Shown: positions 20,917 to 36,100 of the stretch, piece by piece | How the letters are laid out: each line of letters opens with the position of its first letter | How positions within the stretch are numbered: the first letter of the stretch is position 1 | Assembly (NCBI RefSeq): GCF_030272615.1 | Contig: NC_081410.1 | Coordinates: 510,567,442-510,631,441, forward strand | Origin: Cryptomeria japonica | Taxonomy: Eukaryota; Streptophyta; Pinopsida; Cupressales; Cupressaceae | Length of the DNA stretch: 64,000 nucleotides | Direction of reading: 5' to 3' | Notes under the pieces: model-generated | Databases searched by the model: none | What the model saw: the letters and a program-made list of their open reading frames with translations, nothing else | Told to the model about the DNA's origin: nothing | Program-made: the position numbers and the translations under genes

Positions 20917-22929
20917 AAAATAAATATGGAGAGATAGAGATATAAATGAATTGGATTCATTGCTAAATTCTATGATATACAGATTGAGTTCTAGCCACAA
21001 TACAGAAAGATAGACAAGAAACATAAACCATTAGATGGAATGTCTCAATGATAGGAACTCACTACATCATGAATTACATGTTGAAAGTGAGATCATGGAA
21101 TTTAATGACTACAAGTTAAGCTCATGCGGATCTATTGAAAATCTTGGAAGACTTGCATAAAAGTTGAACGACAAAGCACATAGACAGATAAGCGAATTCA
21201 AGGGAAATCGGATCCAAAGGGGACAACTACGAAATACTCACAAGTAACATTGTTTAAGGGTCTATAGAAGCTTACCCAAAGCAAATTTTATTTAAAAGAG
21301 AAGCTATTTTCATTTTGCTCACTGATTATCACTTATTCCATCACCTAGTTCATATCAAGACAATGCTCTTAATATTTTTCCTTCTTTCCTCTCATATCTT
21401 CCTACCTTGACAATCTATTGTTTTGAGGCTTAAGTGATCATTAGTTTCAGCACCCTCCTCAACACCCCATGGAATATTTCTTATGATTTATCATGCAAGC
21501 AATGCCAGGAACCCAGGATAGGGCCAACAAGCATGGAGTCTCCTCTAAAGAACAATTTCCCATCCTGATAAGACATGTAGTGTGCCTCCTAATCTTGCAT
21601 ATTTTCCCCTTTTTAGTTTTTTAACTGAACTTGTTCTTCTCATGATTTCAGGTGCATGGGAGTTAGGTGGTCTTATTTTCTTTTTGTTTTCCTTTACTCT
21701 CCACTTCTTGTTAGCTGTAAACTCGCACCCACTCTGGTAATTCAAAACAAACAAGAACTACAACTGCTATAGGGTAAAAGCACAATGTTGTGTCACACTT
21801 TTATAAAGGAAGGGGCCAACAAAACTTAAACTGTTTAACTTGGACCGCATAAAAGTGACATTTCTAAATTGAATTTCAAAATGATGTAAATTGATCAAAT
21901 ATAAAAATATTAATGAAATTTATGTCTGTTATTTTTTAATGTAAAATGTTGAAAATCAAGGGTTCTAGTTGGCATCACCAAACAAAATGAAAACGAACTT
22001 TTTTTTTTTTTTAATTTTCCAAATAAAGGACATATATATGCAGTGTTAAAAAAAAATTGATGTTTATTTTTCTCGTAATAATATTTTAAAGTCCAACATA
22101 GCTGAATTTGGTAGTTTTCATTCGACGTCACCTTTTGTCTATTAAATTTATGATTATCAAAAAAAAAAATTACCCTTTTGGAGAAGATTCTCTCATCTAG
22201 TGAAAAAATACATTTTTAAAATTTTCTAATATCATTTAATATTTTTTTTAATTTCTAATCAACTTCTTTTTCAACTTTAAAAACCTACTCGCAATGTTTA
22301 ATTAATGAAAAATATTAAAGTTAATCAAAATACTAAAAAATATATGTCTAGATTTGTAACTTCAAACTCTACAAAGGGGTATTTTTTTCTTTTTGTAAAA
22401 AAATATTTTACCTGAAGAAAAATTGAACCAAAAGTGAAAAGTTTCATAAATACAACCAAAATAGGTGATTTGGCTGCCACATCACCTACCACATAGGTGA
22501 GTTCGCGAACTCAATCCGGTCGGACTGAGTTCAGTCAAACTATTTTGAATTGTTTTAAAAAATTCTAAGATCAAGCACTCACAAAAATCAGGATAATGTA
22601 GCCAATAGTCCGGCCAAACTCTTGGCACCATTTAGGCATCATGCCAGCAACACGAGGTGCCATGTCATTAGGTGGTAGTCTGGTCGGACTACCCCTAGTT
22701 AGCCCCAAGTGCGACATAGCTTCATGCTTTTTCCCTACATGCCTTGATTCTAACAAACACACAAGCAATCCTATTGAAATTAACAATAACTAACATACAT
22801 ACATAAATATGTGTGTGTGTGTGTTGTTATTATTTTATTTTTATATTATGCGATAAAAATAAGTAACCTTATTTAATCCAGCATTAATGCAAAGGGTAAA
22901 TAAATAAATATGGCTAAATTTGGGGTCGT
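20912..22929. other. Intergenic AT-rich spacer with a few palindromes
   Basis: No gene seen. Notable only for a 16-bp perfect palindrome (TGAGTTCGCGAACTCA, 22498-22513) and a hairpin with GGTAGTC and GACTACC arms (22674-22693). Confidence 0.45.
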
Positions 22930-23293
22930 AAGAGGAGACATGTATAGAGATAGACGGCGAGAGAGGAAGATAGAGGTGAAGATGAAAATAGAGCAAGAGT
23001 TGAAGAGAGACACAAATAGATAAAAAGATAGAGAGAGGTAGATGTAGAGATAAAGAGAGATATAGAGGATGATATATAGAGAGTAGAGATATAAAAATTG
23101 AGATGGAGAGAGGAAGAAAAATAAGGAGAGATATAGAGAGGGAGAGAGAAAGAGGGAAAGATGGAGATATATGGGAAGAGAAAAAGAGAGATGGACATAT
23201 ATGGGAAGAGAAATGGAGAGAGGGGAAGAGAAATAGATAGATAGGAGGGATAGTGAGTGAGCAAGGGAGGAAAAGATAAGAGATAACAAGAGG

Positions 23294-23338
<45 letters not shown>

Positions 23339-23341
23339 GGG
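22930..23341. repeat. GA-rich low-complexity tract ending in (GA)n and poly-G
   Basis: About 400 bp of degenerate GAGA/GATA. The pure (GA)n begins near 23294 and ends in about 13 G. Open frames here (Ser/Leu/Tyr-rich on the - strand) are composition artefacts. Confidence 0.85.
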
Positions 23342-24699
23342 ATTAAATTCAATTTAGGATTCAATTTGGTTTAAAGTCAATATTAAATTTGTGTTAGGGT
23401 TCAATTTGATTTAATCAAGTAGGGTTTATTTTGATTTATTATCAAGATAAGATTGAATTTTATTTATTATTGATTTAAATATTCATAATTTAAATTTATT
23501 ATTATTATAATGGTATTATTATTTTTTATCATTAATATTTGTAATTTTATTAATTAAAGTTAAAACAATACATCTTCATCAAGATTTTTAACTATCAAAC
23601 CACTTCCCAAAAAAACCACCCACAAAAAACATCCAAACCACCCATCAACAAAATGAAATTCACAAACCATTAACCTGCTCAAACACCCCACACCCTACTA
23701 CTACGAGTACGGAGATTCCCATATATAGTGTGTCATTTCAAAAATCAGGTATATTGTTCAAACAATTTCTAACGGAAACAAAAAGTTTAAGTTTTTCAAA
23801 TAAAATTTAACTAAATAAAGGAAATTGGAACCTAAACAAACCCTGGCCCACAGTATCTTCATCTCTCTTTCTTCAAAGCTCCTATAGTCGAGGCGCTCGA
23901 TTCTCCACCCACCCTATCCCCTCCTTCACTCGGTCTAATTATCAGCGACGCATTTTGCTTGGCCATTTCCGCATATAGATGCCTAGTTATCGGCCTCTTC
24001 CTTCATTCCTCGTCCACCTCCCATGCTTCCTCTCACACCTTCCTAATAATCTCCTCCAATTCCATGATTTGAACATACATTTTTAGGCCCTCCCACCCCC
24101 CTCCTCACATCCTCACGAAATCTAGCTTTTACTTCTTCTCGATGTCTCAAGAATGGAATCCGCATATGTCTACCTCTAAGTTCTGCATGCTCCTCTGAAA
24201 TGCCTTCTGAAACATCAAAGCCCCATCCTGAGACCACCCACTCCAACAGAGATTACATGTTAAGCAGGTATTTCTTCGGTACTATTATCATCATCACTCT
24301 TCTTACCTTCGCACACGAATAACCAAATTCAATCCCCCACGCCATAATTAAGTAGTAGATATCTACCCTTGTTCTCTACCTGTGATCAATGACCACCAAC
24401 TCCTTGCCTAAAACCAGTTGAACAGCTCTCAAGAACAAAGGATCCTTCGCAACAAACATATTTTGCAGTCATATTTCAAGAACCAAACCCCAAAAGGCAA
24501 GCATGAGTTTAGTAGTTTTAAGTGTGAAATTGGCTTCCATTTCAAACTCCACACAAAATCATCTATCTCTGCTAAGAAACCACTTTCACCAACACCAAAT
24601 TCGCTCATCTGCCACAATGAATGAGTGTACATCCTTATTCTAACTATTAATGCAACTCTCCCATCTCCCGCCTCTGTTGTAGAGGAATTCGACATTAAT
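23342..24699. other. AT-rich then mixed sequence, no recognised gene
   Basis: 23342-23860 is AT-rich. 23861-24699 has more balanced composition, and the - strand can be read open for 67 aa at 24246-24043. It may be the 3' end of the LINE whose RNase H lies just upstream on that strand, but I recognised no domain. Confidence 0.35.
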
Positions 24700-25340
24700 T
24701 GTCCGTATTAATCAAGCCAGCCTAGGCTCACCGTCTGAGGATAAAACACACTTCACACATTACAAGTTTGTCATTGGTACTATACTCTGCAGGTTGTCTT
24801 AACTATTTCATTGAATGGTGCCATAATTACCATCCCACCACCTCATTTCTCCCTTAGCTAAATCGCATGCCACATTGGATAACCCGTTAGCAATGACATT
24901 TCCACTTATTCTTACATGAGATATACAGAAATCTTGAAATGTATTTAATTTTGAGCAAATTAAGGTGATAAACTTGTTAAATCTCCATCTCAGGGTTACT
25001 CTTTTCATGATTGTGTTAACCACAACTTGAGGATCTCCTTCCAAATGGACTCTTGAAACCTTCATATTAATCGCCAATTCAATTGCTAATAGAGCAGCTT
25101 GCACCTCTATGTCATTATTAGTTCCATCTTGCAGCCTCTTTGCACCTTTATAAAGAACCTTCCCTCCTTCATCGCGAGCCACACATCCCGCCCCAGAAAT
25201 ACCCGAGTTGCCCCTAAAGGCCCCGTCAATGTTGATCTTAACCCATCCTTGCTCCGATTTTGACAAAATTTCCTCCTTTTGTCCATAATCCTTACAAAAA
25301 GGATTAACCCTTGGAAACCCATGAACGGATCTTTATAATG
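24700..25340 (-). pseudogene. LINE-type RNase H domain fragment (RVT_3-like), 5' truncated
   Basis: Main open frame 25266-24808 (152 aa), readable upstream to about 25340, where AT-rich DNA begins. Motifs fit the RNase H of plant non-LTR elements: WVKINIDGAFRGNSG (first Asp), IEVQAALLAIELAI (Glu), LEGDPQVVV (third acid) and IANGLSNVACDL, where the usual Asp of an AD motif is Asn. A host RNase H-like protein is possible. Isolation, truncation and the changed acid favour a dead 5'-truncated LINE. Confidence 0.7.
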
Positions 25341-25870
25341 GTTTTAAATTTTTAAATTCTATTACCACATTAATATTATGAAATTTTTAATAGATTTAAT
25401 TATTTAATAATCTTTTTATTTAATCATAATAAAATATATAGTGAATTACATATAAAGTTGTATTTGATATATAAAAACATGATAAATATTTATTTAATCT
25501 ATTAATGCTATGAGATTTCCACAATCCATTTAAAATATAGAAACATCTTTAATCTCCTTAATTATTATTTTTTATAACTTCTCTAATTTATTTATAAAAG
25601 ATTATATATAATAATAATAAAATCTTCTAAAAAAAAATATTTTATTATTATATTCATATGTAAAGTATAGAAAGATGATTTTGATATAATCTCAATTTAT
25701 TTTAATTAATTAAGCTATAGAAATTATAAATTAAAATATAAAGGCAACAAATAGATATTTATTTATAAATATGAAAGTTAACATAATCTTAATTTATTTT
25801 AATTTCTTTAAAAAAAAATTAAACTTAAAACATAAATTAAATTTTTAGAGTGACAAAGCAATAGAGAGAA
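25341..25870. other. AT-rich spacer
   Basis: Mostly A/T with poly-A and poly-T runs; nothing coding seen. Confidence 0.5.
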
Positions 25871-26314
25871 ACTAACTTTTGATTACTTGTTTCATGTCAA
25901 TAATTTAAGGATAGCATGTGTCCTTGTGGAGCTATGATGGTGGTGGCATGTCATTTGATTATTATCTCCATCTCTATCGCTCTCCTCTATCTATATATCC
26001 TTACCTCTCAATGTATCTCTCTCTTTTTCCATTCTATCATTCGCACTCTTTTTATCTATCTTCCTCTCTCTTCCTCTCACTCCCTCCTTTTATATCTCTC
26101 TACTTCTACATCCTCTCTCTCTTTATCTATTTATATATCTTTCTCTATCTTTATATCTATCTCCATATTTCTTTTACTCACACATACATTATATGTTTCT
26201 CCCTCATTGCTATCTCTATATCTCTATCTCTATCTTTATCTCTCTATCTCTAGATCTTATACACTCCTCTTCCTCCATCCTATTCTCTCTAAATCTCTCT
26301 CTACTTTTCCATAC

Positions 26315-27102
26315 TGTTAGAATTTAGGTGTTATCAACCTTGTAAATCCTTTAGTTTAATATTCTCCTAATATCTTTTGTAATTTACCCATAAGAGGTTA
26401 AACCATTTAACCAATGGTGGTGAAAGAGACCATGTAAAGGCAAAGTTACTTTATCGTTCATGTCTTTGGGGAAAAGGACAAAACAGCTAGGAGACACCTT
26501 TTGGAAGCCTCTATTCTGAGGTAGTGGGACACTTGTAAGGGGTTCTAAGAGCATCTATGACAGTTAAGACAGTCATTATTGATCATATTTACAATAGAAC
26601 CCTTACATAGATGCCCATGCATGAGAGATGCCTTATAACAGCTGTAAGAGCATTTGTAAGAGGCTATTTTTTGGTATTTTTGACTCATTTCAATGACATA
26701 CACGAGTTTCTTTAGGTGGTTTTGTAACCTATTGTATTGGTAATACCATGGTGGTATTCATCCTCACAAATCTCTATAAATTTGGGCCTTGAACTAGAGT
26801 TATTCATTCAATCTTGTTCAATTTTCAAGATAACAAAGTGTTGCCAGATTTTATAGAGGTCTACAAAAGAAGTGTATTGTTGTTGTAATCTTCATTTGAT
26901 TATTAATATACTTGCCTCTCTTTCTGTGGTGGATTTTTTTCCCGAAAGGGTTTCTCCACGTAAATTTGGTGTTTTATGTGTTATGGTTTTCTTCTTGTTT
27001 TGATTATGCAATCACTTTGTTAAGGGTTTATATTTAGTTTCAGATTTGCAATAATATTCATTTAGAGTTTATATTGCAATCTTTCTTCACCTTGTTTTAC
27101 CA
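26315..27102 (+). mobile_element. Solo LTR of a Copia-like element (about 788 bp)
   Basis: Comparison with copy B shows extra DNA starting TGTTAGAATTTAGG and ending TTTTACCA, with CATAC before and CATAT after (4 of 5 match). Inside are a TATAAAT-like box near 26774 and a stretch around 26930-26990 (TTTCTCCACGTAAATTTGG) typical of the U5 end of plant Copia LTRs. No internal region is present, as expected after recombination between two LTRs. Confidence 0.65.
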
Positions 27103-27466
27103 CATATCACTTCCTATATAATTATCTTTCTATCTCTCTATCTCCTCCTCTCTCATTGTCAGCCTCTTTCTATGTCTATTTCTCCGTCTCCCCCTTTTTC
27201 TCTCCTTCCCTCTCTCCCTCTCTCTCACCCCTTTATATTTTACAAGTTATATCTACTCTCTCTCCTTTCTATCCCTATCTCTATCTCTTTATGACCCTAT
27301 ATATCCCTCTCTTTCCCTCTCTCCCCATCACTCCCTCTTTTTATATCTCTTTACTTCTAGTCTCTCTAATATGTATACACACACACTACTTGTTTATCTC
27401 TCCCTATCACTCTCTCTATTTCTGTCTTTCCCCCTCTATCTCTCTTTCTCTCTCTTTAAAGTATAA

Positions 27467-27468
<2 letters not shown>

Positions 27469-27554
<86 letters not shown>
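27469..27554. repeat. Microsatellite (CT)n followed by (TA)n
   Basis: About 55 bp of pure CT followed by about 30 bp of pure TA. Confidence 0.95.
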
Positions 27555-27556
<2 letters not shown>

Positions 27557-28241
27557 TCTCTCTATCTAGACCCTCCCTCTCTATCTTTCCCTCCTCTTTA
27601 TTTCTCCTCATCTCTCCCTCCCTCATTCCCTCCCTATCTATATATTTATCTCTCTCCCTATCCCCCTCTCTATATCTTCTTATATCTCTATCTTTCTAAC
27701 TCTATCCATCTTCCTTTATAAATCTCTCTATCTCTTTCTCTCTATCCCCTATCTTTATATATATATATATATATATAACTCTCTCTCTCTCTATCTATCT
27801 ATTTTTCCGTCTTCCTCTCTCAATCTATCTTCATCTCTACCTCTATCTTCCTCTCCCCCTATATCTCTAGACATGCCTCCCTATATCCATCAATCCATCT
27901 CCCTCTCTCTCTCCTCCCTCTTTTTAGACCTCTATATCTATAGCTCTTTCCCTCTCTATATCTATATCTCCCTATCACTTCTTTCATTTATCCCTTTATC
28001 TCTCTCTACTACTATATCTCTCCCTCTCATACATATCACTTCCTATCTCTATCTTCATCTTTCTATTTCTCCCTCTCTCTCCCACTATTTTGTTTTCACT
28101 TCCACCTCTATCTGCTCCTCTCCCCTCTCTCTCTTTATCCCTCCACCTCTCTCTTGTTCTCTCCATCTTCCTCTCCCAATTCTCCATCTCTATCTTAAGC
28201 TCTATCTATATCTCTATCTTCTTCTCTATCTCTATGTCTTT

Positions 28242-28243
28242 AC

Positions 28244-28332
<89 letters not shown>
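28242..28332. repeat. Microsatellite (CT)n, about 45 units
   Basis: Uninterrupted TC dinucleotides in the core of copy A. Confidence 0.95.
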
Positions 28333-28335
<3 letters not shown>

Positions 28336-28690
28336 ATATCCCTCTTTGTAGCCCTATCTCAAGCTCTCTCTCACTCTCACCCTCTTGCAAACGTAACATG
28401 ACCTTGTTGGTAATTGAACTTGATCATCTTCTTGATTCAAAGGTTTTGGTTTAGTTATGATTGGATCCTTGTAAGTGGATGCATAGTTTATTTTAAGCTA
28501 TTAATTCTCCATTGAGACATTTGTTGCACAAACAAAATCATGGCCTACCAATTGACCTCATGTACTACACAAATTTATGCAAAAAATATAATTTTTTTCC
28601 TAATTGACCTTTCACACCTCTTCACGATACCCATTACACACCAAGGTACAATAGCTAGTTTGTTAATAATGTCAAAGGCATTCCCTATGT

Positions 28691-29494
28691 GAAATGGACA
28701 ACTTACATTTTGAAATCAATGGTTCAAAATTGAGGAGAAGGATGCAAGATGATAGAATTAATCTAAATCGTATACTCACATTTATATTAGTTTAAAAATA
28801 TATATATAATAAAATTAAAAAATATATATATTAATATTATTAATTAGAAAAAAAAAGTGCATAGAAAATGAAAAATCTATCTTTTGTTATTATCTTATTT
28901 TCATAAAAATAAATTTAATATTATTTCTTTTATTAGAATATTCTACCTTTTTTTTCAAGTTTAAAAAATGAAAAGAGAATATTATTAAAAATGAAAGAAT
29001 TAGCTTTATTCTAATTCTTTTTATTTTTCTTTCAAGGATTAATTTTTCACTAAGTTTAAAATTTATTTTAATCATTAATGACTTTTTATGAAATTATAAA
29101 TAATAAATAAATTTTATTAAAATTAAAAATCGCTTATTAAAATTTTAATCAATGTAGAATAGTTATATTATGGATTAATATCTTTTTTTTTTATATATAT
29201 CTTCTTTTAAGAAGTTTATATTTTAATTTTATTTTCTTCTATTAATATACTCTCTTTTTTTTAATTTATTCTAATTAGTCTTCTTCTTTTAAAGATTAAT
29301 TTTCATAAGTTAAAATTTTATTTTAATTATTTATGTATTCTTATGAAATTACAAATAATAATTAACAAATATTAGAATTAATTTATTTTTTTATAATTTA
29401 TTTCTCTTATTAAAATTATATTTATTATGAAATTTTTTATTTTTTATTTTTATTTTTTATATAATAAAATAAATTTTAAGTTAAAACCTAGATT

Positions 29495-29495
<1 letters not shown>
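28691..29495. other. AT-rich spacer
   Basis: Very AT-rich. Short - strand open frames (for example 29075-28890) are Lys/Ile/Phe-rich noise. Confidence 0.5.

Positions 29496-29565
<70 letters not shown>
29496..29565. repeat. Microsatellite (GA)n, about 34 units
   Basis: Pure AG dinucleotides directly left of copy B. Confidence 0.95.
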
Positions 29566-30760
<1,195 letters not shown>

Positions 30761-33148
30761 TACAAGATGTCTTGAAAAGACATGACAATTTCCCACAAGA
30801 ATGTAACCAACCTTCACTCCTTATATTTGAAGAATTGCATTTTAAAATTTGTGTGAAATTGAAATTATCCAACACTTATGACTGCACAAGAAATTCAAGT
30901 GGGGCCATTTAAAAAGCAGAGAGGAGTGTTCCTAGTTTTCTAACTGTCGTCCTCGAGCCCTTGAAGCTTTTCCTTAGGATGCAACCCCTATATAAGTTCA
31001 TTTCCAAATACCCTCCGTCGAGCCTCGAAAGAATCAAAACTCCTACAATAATCTATTTGGAAACCACGAGACTTTACCTGCTCTGCTTGCAACTGAACTT
31101 GAAATCACCGCTACCATGAAATAAAAATAACGTTGGTTTGAAAGCTGACCACAATCCATATTTACAATGTGGCTTTGCAAGGATCTTGAATGGGATAACA
31201 AAACAGTTAAAAAGATCGATTCTATTAATAATTGTATTGTTCATATGGGTGTGGTGATGAGAAACAAATTCTGCAGGCCGGTAATAGTCTGCTTTCTTTC
31301 AGTAAATGCAAGGGTTGTTGAAATGCTGCAAGAGCAGTGTGAGCTGGCTCCATATCCAAACTAGCAGGCCACGTGCACATTGACCTTGGTGGAATCAACA
31401 ATGAGGATCAGCAAAGAATAACCCATTTTACAAAACGCAATCTGCTGCAGCTAATCCAAGTTTGGGCTCGTTGGGATACCAACGACAAAGCAACCCTTTT
31501 GATACTGTTTAGATAGTTCTTCATACTTGCAAATAATGTTCAGTTTTCAAATTTGTATTACCTGAGGTATAAATGCTGCAATTACGTTAATGGCGTACAT
31601 GTAAGTTCAAAATAGTTTTTTCTTAATAACAGGAACAATACCCTTTGTCAGCAGGATGACATTGGCAATTGTAGAAAGCCCTATTGCAATAGGGTCGGAA
31701 AATAATTGAATGCCTCAATTTTGCTCTTCCAGGCATTCACAAAATGTAACCTATCCCTTCTATATTAATATTATATTTAACTTCTTTTTTAACGAATGAT
31801 GAATTTGTTTTGGTTTCAAATAGTGTATATTCAAGTGATTTACATTGAATGAATATAATTTTGGTGTAGTTGGGTATTAACTGTCTAGGAATCTAAAGAC
31901 AAACATTCTAGAAACCATTTTGATCTTGCAACATGAAAGGCAAACATTCTAGAAACCATATCGATCTAGCAACATGACCATATGGAGAGCATCCATGCAA
32001 TGACTTCCTGTGGATTTTATTCTCTCTGCAATTCAAATACATATCCTCAAGACAAGGTTGCAAAATCCCAGTTTTTCAATAAAATATATCAACTAATTCT
32101 CTTAGTAACTTTCAGCATCTTGGCATCCATTAGTTTTTATGGATGCAAAAATTAGTTAGATAGATGCATAGCACACTTTGTTTTGCATCAGTCCAAGCCT
32201 TTCAAATTCTCATGAAAAATAACCTTGGCTTTTCAAACATTTTACTCCTGTTAGAGACCTATTGTTGTCAATTGTTGTTCCCCAATGCAAACATGCAATC
32301 TATCTGATACAACAGTAGTCCTGCCATACCTTGCAAGCACCAGATGTCTTTTGCAATGACATAGAAAGATACATCATATCTATACTTCAAGCTTATCACA
32401 CACAAATAACAAATGCCTGGCCCTGCATTCATGATTTTTTGCTCCACCACATAATTTATAGCCATGTCACCTTGAGCTCTAAAAAAGCACCTTTGAGTTG
32501 GCTTGGATCATTTTAAACTATTTTTCCAGTTCTTTCAAACTGATACCTTAAATTCGTTTTTTGGCTTGGGCTTTCTTGTAAAAGGGACGTGTGTGATGGA
32601 CCTCAAACATTCCACCGCATACAATCCAACAATCCTTCCCACAAAGTTGATAAATGTTGTAGATTATTGTGGGCAAGTCATATGACCCTAAAACATAATA
32701 TTGAAAGAATTTTCACCCATCTAAACCTGCAAGCCCAAGACTTCCATCAGGGATAAATGGATTTAACAATCTGCCACTTGCAATATTTAATCTGTTTAAA
32801 AAAAAATCGATACTCTGGCTGGTGGAGAGCCCCAACTATGCAGTTTATCTGTAGCTCTTATATGTACCTGATGCTCTCATCTGCATCAAAATTGGGTTGA
32901 AAAACCCTCAGCTGGTTTGACACCATTGATCTCTCAAATGAAAAACACTGAGCGGTCACAGAAAACTTCAATCACAACATTTATTCTCCTGCAAGTGCAA
33001 GAATCTCTCTTCTGCAGAGGAACAGCATGCAGAATTTTATGATGACAAGTAACATTGACCTTGTTTATCAAAACGTCCTATATGTTGACCTGTCCTTGGT
33101 AATGTTATCATTGATCACCATTCATGTAGAAGGAAAGTTCTCTAGAAC
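30761..33148. other. 3' flank of the URB1-like gene, no further gene recognised
   Basis: Unique-looking, moderately AT-rich sequence. The 65-aa open stretch at 31167-31364 shows no domain. The gene's 3' untranslated region should lie just below 33149. Confidence 0.4.
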
Positions 33149-36100
33149 TTAATGACTCTGCCCATTAGATATAGCTTTGCACATTTCTTCCTTTAAACCA
33201 TCAAGTTTGTTACAGACTTCATTTCTCAGAGAAGGTACAGCATCTGATGAATCCAATTGCTGCCTGGAAATAATCAAATGAAAAGGTGGTGTTGTGGCAG
33301 ATAAAACATTCTGGTAACTTCTCAGCAGGACCTGACAAACATCCTTTTCATATAGTCTTTGCTTTTCTGAGATTTTTGAAGATAAGTCTTCCCATGGACT
33401 ATAAAATGACCTGTAAATGAAGAGAGCATCCCATTAGTCCATCACTTAGTAAATATAAGTGATCCACCCTAGTTCTAGTCTTAACACCTCTGTCCGATAG
33501 ATCTCTCCTGACTTTCATGAATATGTTGAAATTTCTAGACCATTTCCAACATTCATGTAATATGTATACCCTACTAATTTTGCATCGTTCTTTGATTGCC
33601 AAGAAGAAAGCAATAAATATTCATGATAGAAAAAATATATACTAACCATCGCCATGAAGGATAGACCTCTACTGGACATGGAACCTCTGACAAAAGTAGA
33701 GCCAACATACTGGAATGACCTGTATGCCAGGAAGTCCCATCTGGTGCAAAACCAATATTTATTTCTGCACGATTAGAAAATCCACACACAATGCTTGGTA
33801 CAAATTTCAATTCAATATAGAAATAGCAGCCACAAATATTTCTTTACTCACCAATGAAATTAATGTCACCCGAATGCAACAGCAAAGAAACTGCAGCAAC
33901 GACTGATGGGAGCACTCTGCAGCGAACTCCAACAAGCTGATGGAGATATAGTATCAACTGAGCCAAATTCTTGTCCACCTCAGCGTTTTTCTCAATTTCA
34001 GAAAGATGACTTGATGCCTTCAAATAGTTTAGTAATGACACTAAATTTTCAAAATTAGGTTTTTCCATGGGATAGAGGGCATGTCTTTGATTGTCTGCCC
34101 TAAGAATCTTCCCACAGATAACGGAAGCTACTAACCACCGAAGCAATTTATCCATTAAAGCTTCTTGATATTCTTTAACTTTAAGTGATTTCCACTGCTT
34201 GTCAGCATATACTTCCTCTTCAATACTTGATAGGGAATGGGCTTGTAAGGCACTGGAAATAGCCCACAAAGCCAATTTTAATAGCTTTAGTTTATCCTGC
34301 AATCAATGAACAATCATTCAAATTTAAATCCAAAATTTTTGGAGAAGATGGCATTTGCAAACAAGTCCAAGTTGATTGCCGATATCACCTTCCTGTTAGA
34401 TGACAAGTAACAAGAGAACTATAAAATAGAAAAAGGTTCAATTACTTCAGCATGAACATTCTGAAGATGTCATGAAAATTTCTTGTGCAAGGATGCAAAC
34501 CAATTTACACATTTGCAATTCATCAAAAATAACGAGGTAAAACCATGATACACAAAAATTACAAAATGGCCCATGCAATGTCAAAAGGAAGATCATGCAT
34601 AGTCAGATCATGTGTTCAAATGTAATGCATAATATCTACAATTTAATTTTTAGTTCATGCATAGAATTACTTGAGCCACCAAACCCAAATAGACATTGTA
34701 AGCATCTACATTGCATGGTCTATAGAACATTTTCAATGGTCAGTTTCAAGTCTCTTGATTGTAGAAACCATCATCTTGACTCAAAAAATGTTACCCAAAA
34801 ACATCAGCATGATTCCCAAGATACAGAAACAAAAGGGTTTGAAAACAACCAAATAAGAGCATGCAAATAAAGAATGCAAGACATGTAATTAGTCCAGAAA
34901 AATATAGATCACAAATACATTAAACCATAATCTGAACAAAGAGAGATGAAAACTTTATATTTCTGATCACTCATTTCTAAGGCCATTAACAGAATATCAA
35001 AACTTCTCACTCTGGAGGGAAAAAATGTCAGTTGAACTTTTAAATAATCAAAAACAACATAGAAATAAGAGCATAGTAGTATGACTCTGCACCACAAAGC
35101 AGATATAATTGTACTCGACCTGCCCAGGGTCTGTTCTTGGTACAATCCATGCACCGAAGTCATACCCTAAAACAAATCCATTCTTTTGAACTGACCTGTA
35201 CCCCAAAAAAAAGAGAAAATAACAAATAAAATTGGTGTGAATGAAGGTTTCAGAGTAAAAGAAAACCCACATTATCATCATTTTTTCCATGCTTCTTGAA
35301 TGACAGCAAAAATTTATCTCTCAGCCTCTCAGGTGCTAGTTTGAAGAGAAAAGGTTTCCAGCTACCCTTCTTTTGCACATTTCACCTTAGATCTCTCTTT
35401 GGGCAACTAATAACTTCTTGAATTTGGAAAAATTGTGTGTGGGTGTCGAGGGTAAACTTTCTGCCATACTTGAGCAGTGATTAATGATCAGAAGCAAATA
35501 CAATTAGTAGACATTTAGCTACTTGCATCATCATATTTTCCCACCTGCCATATGAATATTTACAATTTTTTATTTGCATTTGCTTTACTGATATTTCTAA
35601 AATGTTTACCATATGTCATGAGGAAGTAAAGGAGAATGGAAATGAATAAAAGGCTAGTGGTAAATTGCAACCAAATCACCCCTTCAGACAATGTAACTTA
35701 CCATACTTGTATGGCAGTACTCTTACCAATATTGTGAAAATCAAAGAGTAAGAAACTAAATTATTCAATAAGTAAATTTCAATTAAATTTTGGAGTGAAC
35801 CAAGGTTTCTTCTCGTCTCCATATTGGATATTTTGGAAAATTGTGCTTCTCCAAGATTGACACAGAATAAAAATACAGTCAATCATTGACATCAATTGTT
35901 TTCTTGTACTTTCATCTTACTTTTGTCAGTACCTGACATTCTACATTCTCCATAATATTTCACCCAAACCATGAGTCTCTATTACCCTAGGTTTCTGTTT
36001 TAATAATAGCACACTAAATTATACATTAAAAGCTATGAGTGTACTCAATACAATAAGAGAACGATCATTGGTGCAGCACATTTTCATCAAGCACTAAGAG

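Larger units (their letters stand above)
25871..28690 (+). repeat. Repeat family with CT-rich core, copy A (interrupted by a solo LTR)
   Basis: The left flank (ACTAACTTTTGATTACTTG...) matches copy B at 29569. The right flank (AACATGACCTTGTTGG...) matches copy B at 30474 and inverted copy C at 20566. Between them is about 2 kb of CT-rich simple sequence plus an LTR insertion at 26315-27102. The open frames across it (Ser/Leu-rich) are composition artefacts. Confidence 0.75.

Noticed and set aside
22873-23364. 163-aa Ser/Leu/Tyr-rich open frame on the - strand
   Set aside because: Product of a GA/CT low-complexity tract; the alternative frame is open too and there are no domain features.
27156-28454. 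Several 100-190 aa Ser/Leu-rich open frames
   Set aside because: They lie wholly in CT-rich microsatellite sequence; all frames are open because CT repeats contain no stop codons.
31167-31364. 65-aa open frame near the 3' side of the URB1-like gene
   Set aside because: No recognisable motif and no splice continuation found.
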